Notes: generated by a model not told the origin, from the letters alone. Shown: positions 1 to 8,302, counted from the stretch's first letter. The stretch: DNA of 64,000 nucleotides from Herminiimonas fonticola (GCF_003293745.1 NZ_PTLZ01000002.1:434001-498000), one strand, 5' to 3'. Numbers and translations are program-made.

Positions 1-1227
1 GTCAATTCCACACGTCAGTTTATGCGCGAGTTGAATCGCCTAGGCGTCACCAGCACCATCGACGCCGGTGGCGGCTTCCAGAATTATCCTGAGGATTACG
101 CGATCATCGACCAGCTGGCGCGCGAGCAGCAACTGACAGTACGTGTTGCCTACAATCTGTTCACGCAGAACAAGGGCAAGGAACTGGAAGACTTCCAGAA
201 ATGGAGCACGATGGTCAAGCCGGGCCAGGGCGATGATTTTTACCGCCATAACGGCGCCGGCGAAATGCTGGTGTTCTCGGCCGCAGACTTTGAAGATTTT
301 CTGGAGCCTCGTCCTGATCTGCCACCGGGTATGGAAGCCGAGCTGGAACGCGTCGTACGTCATCTGGTGTCGCAACGCTGGCCGTTCCGCTTGCATGCAA
401 CTTATGACGAATCGATCAGTCGCATGCTGGACGTATTCGAAAAGGTCAATCGTGAGATTCCATTCGATGGTTTGCGCTGGATGTTCGATCATGCGGAAAC
501 CATCACGCCGCGCAATATCGATCGCGTGCGTGCACTCGGCGGTGGCATCGCGATTCAACATCGTATGGCATTCCAGGGTGAATATTTTGTAGAACGTTAC
601 GGCACCGAAGCAGCGGCCAACACGCCGCCTATCAAGCGCATGCTGAATGCCGGCATTCCTGTAGGCGGCGGCACCGATGCAACGCGTGTCGCCAGTTACA
701 ACCCGTGGACTGCACTGTACTGGCTGGTATCCGGCCGCACAGTTGGCGGCATGAAAATTTATGATTCCAGCGCACAGTTGTCGCGCGATACCGCGCTTGA
801 ATTGTGGACCAACGGCAGCGCCTGGTTCTCCAGCGAACAAGGTAAAAAAGGCCGGATACAGGAAGGCCAGTTAGCCGATCTAGCCGTGTTATCGGCGGAC
901 TTCTTCACGATCAAGGAAGACGCCATCAAATCGCTGGAATCGGTACTCACCATAGTCGGCGGCAAGATCGTGTTTGGCGCAGATGAATTCAGCAAGATTG
1001 CACCGCCACCGATACCAGTATTGCCGGATTGGTCGCCAGTCAAAACCGTGCCTGGCCATTACCGTCAAGTCGCGAGCAGCAAGCAGTTGGCTGCATTGCC
1101 GCATCAATGTGCAGGCGCTTGCGGCGTGCACATGCATGCACATGATGTCGCGCGCAAATCTACCGTGCCGGTAACGAGTCATACCGGTTTCTGGGGTGCG
1201 TTGGGTTGTAGCTGTTTTGCGTTCTGA
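1..1227 (+). CDS. Amidohydrolase family protein (YtcJ type), 5' end cut off by the window
   Basis: The reading frame is open from base 1, so the true start lies upstream; 408 residues are visible. The C-terminal half has the signs of a metal-dependent amidohydrolase: a FDHAE stretch, an IQHRM stretch, a GGGTDA motif that would carry the metal-binding Asp, and the closing GQLADLAVLSADFF segment seen in YtcJ-like enzymes. The substrate cannot be told; YtcJ-type proteins are mostly uncharacterised hydrolases of amide or ester bonds. The last 60 or so residues, rich in Cys and His (CAGACGVHMHAHD), are an unusual tail that could bind metal. The DoxX gene begins 5 bases after the stop, so the two are probably cotranscribed. 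Confidence 0.8.
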   Translation, partial: VNSTRQFMRELNRLGVTSTIDAGGGFQNYPEDYAIIDQLAREQQLTVRVAYNLFTQNKGKELEDFQKWSTMVKPGQGDDFYRHNGAGEMLVFSAADFEDFLEPRPDLPPGMEAELERVVRHLVSQRWPFRLHATYDESISRMLDVFEKVNREIPFDGLRWMFDHAETITPRNIDRVRALGGGIAIQHRMAFQGEYFVERYGTEAAANTPPIKRMLNAGIPVGGGTDATRVASYNPWTALYWLVSGRTVGGMKIYDSSAQLSRDTALELWTNGSAWFSSEQGKKGRIQEGQLADLAVLSADFFTIKEDAIKSLESVLTIVGGKIVFGADEFSKIAPPPIPVLPDWSPVKTVPGHYRQVASSKQLAALPHQCAGACGVHMHAHDVARKSTVPVTSHTGFWGALGCSCFAF

Positions 1228-1231
1228 TCGG

Positions 1232-1651
1232 ATGAAAAATTTTCTGATCAGATTCAATGCGCCGCAGGTCGATATCGGCCTGCTGTTCCTGCGTGTCAGC
1301 GGCGCCTTCATGCTTTTGCATGTGCATGGCTGGCCCAAGATTGTTCATTACAGTCATGAGTTGACGGTGATCGAAGATCCTTTCGGCTTGGGCGCGCAAT
1401 TTTCTCTGTTGGCAGCAATCTTTGCTGAAGTGGTTTGTCCTGTGCTGATAGCTATCGGCTTGCTGACGCGATTCGCTTGCCTGCCTGTGCTTGCCGTGTT
1501 GCTGGTGTCGATGTTCATCGTGCATCCGCAATGGTCGATTGCTGAAGGGCAGTTTGGCTGGTTGCTGATGGTGATTTTTGGTGCGATTGCTTTTTGCGGT
1601 CCTGGTAAATATGCGCTGGGTTCAGCCATCGGACGCAAGGAATTGTCATGA
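1232..1651 (+). CDS. DoxX family membrane protein
   Basis: A 139-residue hydrophobic protein with four predicted membrane segments and the DoxX-type opening (GLLFLRVSGAFMLLHVHGWPK). DoxX proteins sit in the inner membrane; some are linked to redox balance or thiosulfate oxidation, but the role of most is unknown. I chose the ATG at 1232 because it lies just after the amidohydrolase stop. A longer frame opens at 1196 but overlaps that gene. The stop overlaps the start of the MFS gene (ATGA), which indicates translational coupling. The neighbours suggest a small membrane or transport operon without a clear common substrate. Confidence 0.8.
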   Translation: MKNFLIRFNAPQVDIGLLFLRVSGAFMLLHVHGWPKIVHYSHELTVIEDPFGLGAQFSLLAAIFAEVVCPVLIAIGLLTRFACLPVLAVLLVSMFIVHPQWSIAEGQFGWLLMVIFGAIAFCGPGKYALGSAIGRKELS

Positions 1652-3246
1652 GCGCCGCTGCGGGCAAGACCGCAAGCGCGACTTCTTCCTGGAGTCCGCT
1701 GCAGAATAAATTATTTCGCGCGTTATGGCTGGCGACGGTGGCGTCGAATATCGGTACCTGGATGCACGATGTAGGCGCAGGTTGGATGATGACTTCGCTC
1801 AGCTCCGACCCGTTCATGGTGGCTTTGGTACAAGCAGCGACCAGCTTGCCTATGTTTCTGTTTGCGCTGCCTTCTGGTGTGCTGGCCGATATCGTGGACA
1901 GACGCAAATATTTGCTGTTCGCACAAATCTGGATGTTACTGACTGCGGCTGTACTGAGTGGATTTGCATTCGCTGGCATGGTGACGCCGGAGATTCTGCT
2001 GGGGGCGACCTTCTTACTTGGCGTAGGCGCAGCAATGGCGGCACCACCTTTTCAGGCCATCGTGCCTGAACTGGTGGCGAAGGAAGATCTTGCTTCTGCT
2101 GTTGCACTGAACTCGCTCGGCATCAATATCAGTCGCGCCATAGGACCGGCGCTCGCTGGTTTGATCCTGTCCTTCGCCGGTCCTGCCGTGGTCTTCATGC
2201 TGAATGCGCTGTCGGTATTAGGCGTGGTCGCGGTGCTGTACTTCTGGAAATCGACGCCGCGCGTACAGCGTTTGCCGGCTGAACATTTCCTCCCTGCGGT
2301 GCGTGCCGGCTTGCGCTATGTACACGCAGCACCGGTGTTGCGCGTGGTGCTGATACGCGCGGTGGCTTTCTTCACGTTCGGTAGTGCGGCGTGGGCATTG
2401 TTGCCGCTGGTGGCGCGCAATGAACTTGGACTTGGTGCTGGCGGTTACGGCATTTTGCTGGCGTGTATTGGTGTCGGCGCTGTAACCGGTGCAGTCTTAT
2501 TGCCACGCTTGCGCAAGCGTTTTTCAACGGATGGTTTGGCGGTAGGCGCAACGCTGCTATTTGCCTTGTCCATGCTGGCGCTTGCCATGCTGAAAAATGC
2601 AGTGCTGCTCGGACTAGTTTTACTTTTCTCCGGCTTTGCGTGGATCGCTATGCTGTCGATACTCAATGTCGGTGCGCAACGTAGTTCGGCCGGTTGGGTC
2701 AAGGCGCGTGCACTGGCTGTTTATCTGGTGGTGTTCTTTGGTGCGATGGCGGCAGGTAGTGCAATCTGGGGCCAGACCGCCGGCAAGTTCGGTACACCAA
2801 CTGCGCTGATCATCGCTGCTATCGGCATGGTGTTGTCATGTGCCACCGCATTGCGCTGGCGTCTGGATTTGACGCCGGATTTGAACTTGACGCCATCTGT
2901 TCATTTGCAGCGCGAAGCGATGTCAGACGAACCAGCGCATGACTCTGGGCCGGTAATGATTACCGTCGAATATCGTATTGCTGCGGAAAACACCGAAAAT
3001 TTCAAGAAAGCCATCCATGCAATGCGCCACGTACGTCGTCGCGGTGGTGCATTGACTTGGGGAATTTTCGAAGACATTGCGCAGCCCGGGCGTTACATAG
3101 AAACCTTTGTCGTCGAGTCATGGCTGGAGCATTTGCGCCAGCATGATCGTTTTACTGAAAACGACAAGGCAATCATGTTGCGTGTGCATAGTTTTCATCA
3201 AGGGCTGGATGCACCTTTGGTTCAACACTTGATTGCACCAAACTAA
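1648..3246 (+). CDS. MFS exporter of the MFS_3 (EntS-like) type with a C-terminal soluble domain
   Basis: This 532-residue protein has about 11-12 membrane segments over residues 20-420. It matches the MFS_3 family, which includes the enterobactin exporter EntS. Features include the early WLATVASNIGTWMHDVGAGW segment and the GVLADIVDRRK loop between helices 2 and 3, the usual MFS signature. The last 100 residues (from about 430) form a soluble domain with a ferredoxin-like look (ITVEYRIAAENTENFKKAI), similar to antibiotic-biosynthesis-monooxygenase folds; this extension is known in part of the family. The start overlaps the DoxX stop by four bases. Substrate unknown: an efflux role is inferred from the family only. 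Confidence 0.85.
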   Translation: MSAAAGKTASATSSWSPLQNKLFRALWLATVASNIGTWMHDVGAGWMMTSLSSDPFMVALVQAATSLPMFLFALPSGVLADIVDRRKYLLFAQIWMLLTAAVLSGFAFAGMVTPEILLGATFLLGVGAAMAAPPFQAIVPELVAKEDLASAVALNSLGINISRAIGPALAGLILSFAGPAVVFMLNALSVLGVVAVLYFWKSTPRVQRLPAEHFLPAVRAGLRYVHAAPVLRVVLIRAVAFFTFGSAAWALLPLVARNELGLGAGGYGILLACIGVGAVTGAVLLPRLRKRFSTDGLAVGATLLFALSMLALAMLKNAVLLGLVLLFSGFAWIAMLSILNVGAQRSSAGWVKARALAVYLVVFFGAMAAGSAIWGQTAGKFGTPTALIIAAIGMVLSCATALRWRLDLTPDLNLTPSVHLQREAMSDEPAHDSGPVMITVEYRIAAENTENFKKAIHAMRHVRRRGGALTWGIFEDIAQPGRYIETFVVESWLEHLRQHDRFTENDKAIMLRVHSFHQGLDAPLVQHLIAPN

Positions 3247-3285
3247 GTACAAGAAAGTGAATATCGTCTGACTTGTACGTATTTT
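3247..3285 (+). terminator. Possible weak terminator after the MFS gene
   Basis: A seven-base inverted repeat (GTACAAG at 3247-3253 and CTTGTAC at 3272-3278) is followed by GTATTTTTG. The loop is long (18 bases) and the T tract short, so it could instead be an operator for the next gene. Confidence 0.3.
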
Positions 3286-3343
3286 TGATTTTCACTAGCT
3301 CACTTACATTCTTAACTTTAATTTTCAACCAGCGGAGCACATC

Positions 3344-4039
3344 ATGAGCAATCCAAAACTCGAAGTCCTGACACCAACTAACTCGCAATTGATTTTCATC
3401 GATCATCAGCCGCAGATGGCTTTCGGTGTGCAATCTATCGATAGACAAACGCTGAAGAACAATACCGTCGCCTTGGCTAAAGCCGGCAAGGTTTTCAATA
3501 TTCCAACCATCATCACTACTGTCGAAACTCAAAGCTTTTCGGGCCATACCTATCCGGAATTGCTGGATGTATTCCCGGGACAAAAAATTCTGGAACGCAC
3601 GTCAATGAATTCCTGGGATGACCAAAAAGTGCGTGATGCATTGAAAGCAAACGGTCGCAAGAAAGTCGTCGTCGCTGGTCTGTGGACAGAAGTCTGCAAC
3701 AACAGCTTTGCGTTGTGCGCCATGCTGGAAGGCGATTATGAAATCTACATGGTGGCAGATGCATCCGGCGGTACATCACTGATGGCACACGATCTGGCGA
3801 TGCAACGCATGATTCAAGCGGGCGTGGTGCCGGTAACCTGGCAACAAGTCATGCTGGAATGGCAGCGCGATTGGGCCAACCACGCAACCTATGACGCGGT
3901 TACTGGCATCGTCAAGGAACATTCAGGTGCTTATGGCATGGGCATCGATTACGCTGTAACGATGGTGCACAAAGGTCAGGCACGTAATACAAGCCAGCAT
4001 GAAACATTGGCGCCGGTTGCTGCGCCGGTACGCAAGTAA
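3344..4039 (+). CDS. Isochorismatase family cysteine hydrolase (YcaC-like)
   Basis: A 231-residue cytoplasmic protein with the isochorismatase-like fold. The Asp of FIDHQPQMAFGV near residue 25, a Lys in GRKKVVVAGLWTE and the Cys of TEVCNNSFAL make up the expected Asp-Lys-Cys catalytic set, followed by the DASGGTS loop. Such enzymes hydrolyse isochorismate, nicotinamide or other amides; YcaC itself has no proven substrate, so function is open. The ATG at 3344 has a GGAG-type ribosome site about 8 bases upstream. The gene stands alone between a weak terminator and a hairpin, so it is probably monocistronic. Confidence 0.85.
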   Translation: MSNPKLEVLTPTNSQLIFIDHQPQMAFGVQSIDRQTLKNNTVALAKAGKVFNIPTIITTVETQSFSGHTYPELLDVFPGQKILERTSMNSWDDQKVRDALKANGRKKVVVAGLWTEVCNNSFALCAMLEGDYEIYMVADASGGTSLMAHDLAMQRMIQAGVVPVTWQQVMLEWQRDWANHATYDAVTGIVKEHSGAYGMGIDYAVTMVHKGQARNTSQHETLAPVAAPVRK

Positions 4040-4080
4040 TTTACATGCTCAGCTGAGCAGCTAGCAAGCTAAAGCATCAA

Positions 4081-4126
4081 CAATGATCTGCTGTGTGCAG
4101 ACACGGCAGATCATTGAGTATTTTCC
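4081..4126 (+). terminator. Hairpin after the isochorismatase gene, likely terminator
   Basis: Arms CAATGATCTGC (4081-4091) and GCAGATCATTG (4106-4116) pair perfectly over 11 bases, with further partial pairing inside the loop. They are followed by AGTATTTTCC, a poor T tract. Position 40 bases after the stop suggests termination. Confidence 0.45.
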
Positions 4127-4156
4127 ATATATCCATCAGCAGAACGAAGCTGTGGC

Positions 4157-4345
4157 TTAGCGTGCGATGATGGCGCTTGCATCAATCTCAAACAGCATTC
4201 CATCCAAAGCCAAGCGCGGTACCGATATCAAGGTACAAGCGGGTAGTAGATATTCGCCTCAGACTTCCTGTCATTGACGGCCATCTTCGGTTTCACCACC
4301 TTGTCCTGCTATATAAACCAGGCGCGTTGGCGTATTAGCGATTTA
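4157..4345 (-). pseudogene. Decayed RidA/YjgF-family gene remnant
   Basis: Read on the minus strand in a single frame, this stretch gives NTPTRLVYIAGQGGETEDG, a typical RidA segment. Two in-frame stops follow (near 4281 and 4269), then ACTLISVPRLALDGMLFEID and ASAIIAR with a stop at 4157-4159, which is the normal end of the family. The middle of the domain is missing and no start remains, because a stop lies just upstream of the first recognisable residues. RidA-type proteins remove reactive imine or enamine intermediates. This copy cannot make a working protein. The end near 4345 is approximate. Confidence 0.7.
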
Positions 4346-4449
4346 GTTTAAAACCTGAACTTATATTGAGATAAAGCGCTTTTATTTTGTGTATCCAGAA
4401 TAAATTTCTTACGAGAAGCTTACATAAAAGCGCGATGTAATTTTCTTGA

Positions 4450-4478
4450 TTGCGCGCGCTATCTTTCGTCGCTATATT
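4450..4478 (+). promoter_or_regulatory. Candidate sigma-70 promoter for the FAH-family gene
   Basis: TTGCGC (4450-4455) and TATATT (4473-4478) are separated by exactly 17 bases, about 85 bases before the start codon. This is a pattern match only. Confidence 0.35.
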
Positions 4479-4563
4479 CTATCGATGGAAAGTTTTGCAG
4501 TGTGTCGCTTGCTTGATGCGTTGCTGACTTTCCATGTCTAATTAAAATAAACAAGGAGACAAC

Positions 4564-5355
4564 ATGACTGACATTAGTAGACGCGGAATGCTGCAAGCTG
4601 CTGGTTTGTTAACGATGGGTGCAGTGACTGGTTGTGCATCGTCGCGTAGTGGCGGGAAAGACCAAGCCATTTTCTCCATAGAGCAACCATCGATTCCTAT
4701 CGTGGGTAGCAATGACCGTTTTCCAGTGCGTCGTATTTATTGCATAGGCCGCAATTATGCAGCGCATGCACGTGAAATGGGCTCGGACCCAACGCGTGAA
4801 CCACCTTTCTTTTTTCAAAAACCCAGCGATTCGATTCAATTTGTACCGCCTGGGAAAACCGTCGACCATCCTTATCCGACGCTGACTAAAAATTATCATT
4901 ACGAGATTGAACTCGTTGCGGCAATTAACAAGGGTGGCAAAAACATTCCTGTCGAAACTGCTTTGCAGCATGTCTTCGGTTACGCAGTCGGTCTGGATAT
5001 GACGCGTCGTGATCTGCAAGCTGCGATGAAAAAGGAAGAAAAGCCGTGGGAAATCGGTAAGAGCTTCGACATGTCCGCACCTATTGGTCCCTTGCATCCG
5101 GTTGCAAGTATCGGTAACTTCACTCAAGGCAAAATCTGGCTGAAGGTGAATGGTCAGGTCAAGCAAAGCTCGGATCTGAAAAACATGATCTGGTCGGTTG
5201 CGGAACAAATCAGCAATCTTTCGAAAGCGTTTGAGTTGTTCCCTGGGGATATCATTTATTCGGGTACACCGGAAAATGTCGGGCCGGTTGTGCGGGGTGA
5301 TGTGATGGAAGGCTATATCGAAAAGCTGCCTAGCATTACTCTGAAAGTCGTTTAA
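4564..5355 (+). CDS. FAH-family hydrolase with an N-terminal Tat/lipoprotein-like signal
   Basis: Residues 60-263 form a fumarylacetoacetate hydrolase (FAH) domain: CIGRNYAAHAREMG, the metal-binding Glu stretch HYEIELVAAI, GYAVGLDMTRRDLQ and GTPENVGPVVRGD. FAH enzymes cleave C-C bonds of acylpyruvates or hydrate and isomerise related acids, normally in the cytoplasm. Here the first 35 residues look like an export signal: SRRGMLQAAGLLTMGAVTGC has twin arginines, a hydrophobic core and a lipobox-like VTGC. The ATG at 4564 follows a clear AGGAG site. Export would be unusual for this family and is inferred from the sequence alone. A shared terminator separates it from the convergent catalase. Confidence 0.82.
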   Translation: MTDISRRGMLQAAGLLTMGAVTGCASSRSGGKDQAIFSIEQPSIPIVGSNDRFPVRRIYCIGRNYAAHAREMGSDPTREPPFFFQKPSDSIQFVPPGKTVDHPYPTLTKNYHYEIELVAAINKGGKNIPVETALQHVFGYAVGLDMTRRDLQAAMKKEEKPWEIGKSFDMSAPIGPLHPVASIGNFTQGKIWLKVNGQVKQSSDLKNMIWSVAEQISNLSKAFELFPGDIIYSGTPENVGPVVRGDVMEGYIEKLPSITLKVV

Positions 5356-5385
5356 TCGTTTCAGTAAATACGTCATTGCTAAAAT

Positions 5386-5417
5386 AAAAATAGCCGGGAT
5401 TGCTCCCGGCTATTTTT
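5386..5417. terminator. Bidirectional terminator between the FAH gene and catalase
   Basis: A strong hairpin with arms AATAGCCGGGA and TCCCGGCTATT and a three- to four-base loop, with A-rich sequence on the left and T-rich on the right. It serves both convergent genes. Confidence 0.85.
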
Positions 5418-5443
5418 TTGTCTGGCGGTTTAATCAGTACAGA

Positions 5444-6880
5444 TTAAAGTCCCAGCGCTTTTTTCACGCCCGCCCCATAAGCGGGATCGCATTTTGTGCA
5501 ATTGTCGATGTGACGCTGCTTGATTTCGATTGGTGCATCACCCATCGCGCGACCAGTGTTGTCGAACAAAACTTGTTGCTGTGCTGGCGTCATCAGCTTG
5601 AACAGCGCACGTGGTTGCGAGTAGTAATCATCGTCATCCTCACGGAAATTAAAACGATCCGCAGCACCATTGATTGCCAATGGCGGTTCGCGGAAATCCG
5701 GTTGCTCTTGCCATTCCTTGTAACTGTTTGGCTCATAAGCCAAAGTGCTGCCGTGATTGCCATCGACCCGCATTGCACCGTCGCGATGGAACGCATGGAA
5801 AGGGCATTTCGGTGTGTTGACTGGAATCTGATAGTGATTTACACCGAGGCGATACCGTTGTGCATCGCCGTATGAGAACAAACGGCCTTGCAGCATTTTG
5901 TCTGGCGAGAAGCTGATGCCTGGGACAACGTTGGCCGGATTGAATGCCGCTTGCTCGACATCGGCAAAATAATTGTCGGGATTGCGGTTCAATTCAAACA
6001 CGCCGACTTCGATCAAGGGATAATCGGCTTTGGGCCAAATCTTGGTCAGGTCGAATGGGTGATACGGGACTTTTTCTGCATCTTTCTCCGGCATGATCTG
6101 TACCGACATGGTCCAGCGCGGAAAGTCTTTCTTTTCAATCGCTTCGTACAGATCGCGCTGGAAGCTTTCTCTATCGCTACCGACTACCGCAGCTGCCTCT
6201 GCATCAGTCAAATTCTTGATGCCTTGCTGTGTACGGAAATGGAATTTTACCCAGAAGCGTTCATTATTGGCATTCAGAAAACTGAAGGTGTGAGAACCGA
6301 AACCGTGCATGTGGCGGTAAGAAGCAGGGATGCCGCGATCACTCATGACGATGGTTACTTGATGCAGTGCTTCCGGCAAAGAACTCCAGAAATCCCAATT
6401 GTTTTTTGCGCTGCGTAAATTGGTGCGTGGATCACGTTTTACAGCATGGTTCAGATCCGGAAATTTCAAAGGATCGCGGAAGAAGAATACCGGCGTGTTG
6501 TTGCCGACCAGATCCCAGTTGCCTTCTTCGGTGTAGAACTTCATCGCAAAGCCGCGAATGTCGCGTTCTGCATCGGCTGCGCCGCGTTCGCCGGCAACTG
6601 TCGAGAAGCGCAGGAACATCTCGGTCTTCTTGCCGACCTGCGAAAAGATTTTTGCCTTGCTGTATTTGGTGATGTCGTGGGTGACGGTAAAGGTCCCGAA
6701 TGCAGCTGATCCTTTGGCATGCATGCGTCGTTCAGGGATGACTTCGCGATCGAAATGGGCCAGCTTTTCCAAAAACCATACGTCCTGCAAAAGTTGTGGC
6801 CCGCGCGGGCCAGCAGTCAAGACATTCTGGTTGTCGGAAACAGGTGCGCCGTTGATGGTGGTGAGCTTTTTCTTTGACAT
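5444..6880 (-). CDS. katA: Monofunctional haem catalase
   Basis: A 478-residue catalase that dismutates hydrogen peroxide. The active-site signature [18 protein letters not shown] carries the catalytic His. [13 protein letters not shown] contains the active-site Asn, and [14 protein letters not shown] contains the haem-ligand Tyr and the conserved Arg. The length fits the small-subunit clade. The start at 6880 is chosen because it is preceded by a GGGGGA ribosome site and begins [13 protein letters not shown] as in relatives; an in-frame extension to 6925 lacks support. The gene has its own long upstream region with a possible OxyR half-site (6996-7010). It converges on the FAH gene over a shared terminator. 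Confidence 0.95.
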   Translation of the reverse strand: MSKKKLTTINGAPVSDNQNVLTAGPRGPQLLQDVWFLEKLAHFDREVIPERRMHAKGSAAFGTFTVTHDITKYSKAKIFSQVGKKTEMFLRFSTVAGERGAADAERDIRGFAMKFYTEEGNWDLVGNNTPVFFFRDPLKFPDLNHAVKRDPRTNLRSAKNNWDFWSSLPEALHQVTIVMSDRGIPASYRHMHGFGSHTFSFLNANNERFWVKFHFRTQQGIKNLTDAEAAAVVGSDRESFQRDLYEAIEKKDFPRWTMSVQIMPEKDAEKVPYHPFDLTKIWPKADYPLIEVGVFELNRNPDNYFADVEQAAFNPANVVPGISFSPDKMLQGRLFSYGDAQRYRLGVNHYQIPVNTPKCPFHAFHRDGAMRVDGNHGSTLAYEPNSYKEWQEQPDFREPPLAINGAADRFNFREDDDDYYSQPRALFKLMTPAQQQVLFDNTGRAMGDAPIEIKQRHIDNCTKCDPAYGAGVKKALGL

Positions 6881-6995
6881 GGGTCCCCCGGAAATATGTG
6901 ATTGATATAGAGAAGAACGATACAAACGAGAAGTGAGCGTTCAAATACTATCATCGAAGATCCGGAGTAATTATTTGAATTTTGATGTCCGCGCA

Positions 6996-7010
6996 ATAGG
7001 AAAAAACTAT
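6996..7010. promoter_or_regulatory. Possible OxyR half-site upstream of catalase
   Basis: ATAG-N7-CTAT matches the spacing of one OxyR dimer half-site. A second ATAG occurs four bases further on, but the second full half-site is not well formed. It lies 116 bases from the katA start. OxyR control of catalase is common in proteobacteria; the site itself is a pattern match. Confidence 0.3.
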
Positions 7011-7149
7011 ATGTATAGTCGCACTGAAGCGTTGCGATTTTTTTGCAATGATTGCGGGTCAGTTACACAGCTTGGATGTCATGTGACATGCGGTCATGCA
7101 ATGTTGATATAGAGGATGCGACGGGTGTGGCCGAAACGTAATGCAGCAT

Positions 7150-7180
7150 GCGGTTTGCCGAAACCGGTTCGGCAAACCGC
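7150..7180. repeat. Perfect 13-base inverted repeat
   Basis: Arms GCGGTTTGCCGAA (7150-7162) and TTCGGCAAACCGC (7168-7180) flank a five-base centre. There is no T tract on either side, so a regular intrinsic terminator is unlikely. It lies 28 bases past the stop of the minus-strand 72-residue gene, so it may cap that transcript or be a protein-binding site. Confidence 0.6.
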
Positions 7181-7208
7181 AGGAATAAAGCGATCGCTAG
7201 ACTCTTAT

Positions 7209-7427
7209 TCAAACACGTGTGAAAACTTCATTCGTATCTTTTAGTTTGAATGAGCCATCGCTTTGTGCCTCGGCAACCTGGTCAGTGTGCTTGACCATAT
7301 ACCCTTGAAACTCTTTGGGCAAATGTGCCATGCCGAAATCGAGATAGCTGATTCCTTTGGTGATATTCAGCATGATCAAGGATTTACCTGCGGCATTTTT
7401 AACTTTGAATTCTTCAGCGATTTGCAT
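7209..7427 (-). CDS. Small protein of unknown function, 72 residues
   Basis: I do not recognise the family. The protein is soluble, without membrane segments or signal peptide, and of mixed charge (MQIAEEFKVKNAAGKSLIML at the start, ending KLKDTNEVFTRV). Start choice is firm: ATG at 7427 has a GGAGG ribosome site 6-7 bases upstream. The gene is monocistronic, with catalase downstream across a 328-base gap and a terminator-bearing region upstream. The good ribosome site and isolated position support a real gene. Confidence 0.7.
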   Translation of the reverse strand: MQIAEEFKVKNAAGKSLIMLNITKGISYLDFGMAHLPKEFQGYMVKHTDQVAEAQSDGSFKLKDTNEVFTRV

Positions 7428-7864
7428 ATGACCTCCATAGTGAATAAAAGCAATTTAATTACCGTGATTGCTATGTGAACTGACTGCATGACATTTATAG
7501 CATTTAAGATGCAACTTTAAAATTGCTTAATTTTGATATCAAATACAGTAAATATTGATATGAAACTTGCCGTCGATTTTGCGCAGTGCACAACGCAAAA
7601 AAGCCTGCGTACACGCAGGCTTTTTTTCACGCTTCACTTGTTTAAACTGGAGCCACACGAGTTTTTGTCAGGACGCGTTTCTATATATGGTGCTGGTATG
7701 TTTCCCGACCGCCAGCGCCGGTAGTAGCGACCTGTTTGTATGGTGCTAAATGCGGCTCTTTTTGAGAGCACGGGCTTATCGTAGCAAGTGCATGTGACAG
7801 GAGTTTGACATGAATCAAATTTCTGTCAGCTTTGTCTTTGGTTTGTTTCAGGTAAGTATTTTCT
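7428..7864. other. Gap with one terminator, otherwise no recognised feature
   Basis: 437 bases. A strong hairpin terminator is at 7597-7628. Short overlapping frames at 7533-7749 and 7681-8145 have no family resemblance, poor starts and no ribosome sites. The AT-rich part at 7440-7560 probably holds the promoter of the 72-residue gene. Confidence 0.5.
7597..7628. terminator. Terminator-like hairpin downstream of the DUF4124 gene
   Basis: AAGCCTGCGT and ACGCAGGCTT pair around a very short centre, with A-rich sequence on the left and a run of T on the right, so it can work in both directions. It lies about 240 bases past the stop of the minus-strand DUF4124 gene, which is rather far. Confidence 0.65.
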
Positions 7865-8302
7865 TCAAGCGCTGCCGCAAGAAAGCTGATGCTTCTCTGT
7901 TGTGCGTCTGGCTTTTTGCTTGGCGCGCTCACTACTCTTGGTCGGTGCGCTGGCTGCATCTTCCTTCGCCCATTGCACGCGCTGCGCTGATTCTGCGCAC
8001 TTTTGTTTCTTCGTTTCGGCAGTCTTGTAGCGCTTCGCTTGCTGACGATCGTCTTGTGTCTGTTGCTTTTCCCTGCGTTGTTGCAGGCGTTGCAGTTCTT
8101 TCTTGTCTTGCTGCAGTTGTTTTTGCGCTGCACCGTTATCGCTAGCGGCCGCTGCGATAGCGATTTCTTTCATGCTGACGGTTTTGTCGCCTTGGCAGGG
8201 TGTATCGCTATAAATGATTTTGTCACCGGATTCGCATTTGTAAATCGCAAAGGCAGGTGCGGAACAAAAGATCAGTGCAAGAAGCAGTAGCTTGAATGGC
8301 AT
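7865..8302 (-). CDS. DUF4124 domain secreted protein
   Basis: 145 residues. A clear Sec signal peptide (MPFKLLLLALIFCSAPAFA) is followed by the DUF4124 core, IYKCESGDKIIYSDTPCQGD, with its two conserved cysteines. The rest is a long, highly charged Gln/Lys/Arg-rich coiled coil (residues 60-105) and a C-terminal KARRTTEKHQLSCGSA tail. The family is common in Betaproteobacteria and of unknown function; a periplasmic location is predicted. The FAD oxidase gene lies upstream on the same strand, 54 bases away, so it may be the last gene of that operon. Confidence 0.85.
   Translation of the reverse strand: MPFKLLLLALIFCSAPAFAIYKCESGDKIIYSDTPCQGDKTVSMKEIAIAAAASDNGAAQKQLQQDKKELQRLQQRREKQQTQDDRQQAKRYKTAETKKQKCAESAQRVQWAKEDAASAPTKSSERAKQKARRTTEKHQLSCGSA

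Larger units (their letters stand above)
6881..7208. other. Gap between catalase and the 72-residue protein gene
   Basis: 328 bases without a gene. It should hold the catalase promoter. It also holds a near-consensus OxyR half-site (6996-7010) and a perfect palindrome (7150-7180), listed separately. No other coding signal was seen. Confidence 0.6.

Noticed and set aside
7681-8145. Frames opposite and overlapping the DUF4124 gene
   Set aside because: They are antisense or out-of-frame shadows of a charged, biased coding sequence; the DUF4124 protein has a signal peptide and conserved cysteines.
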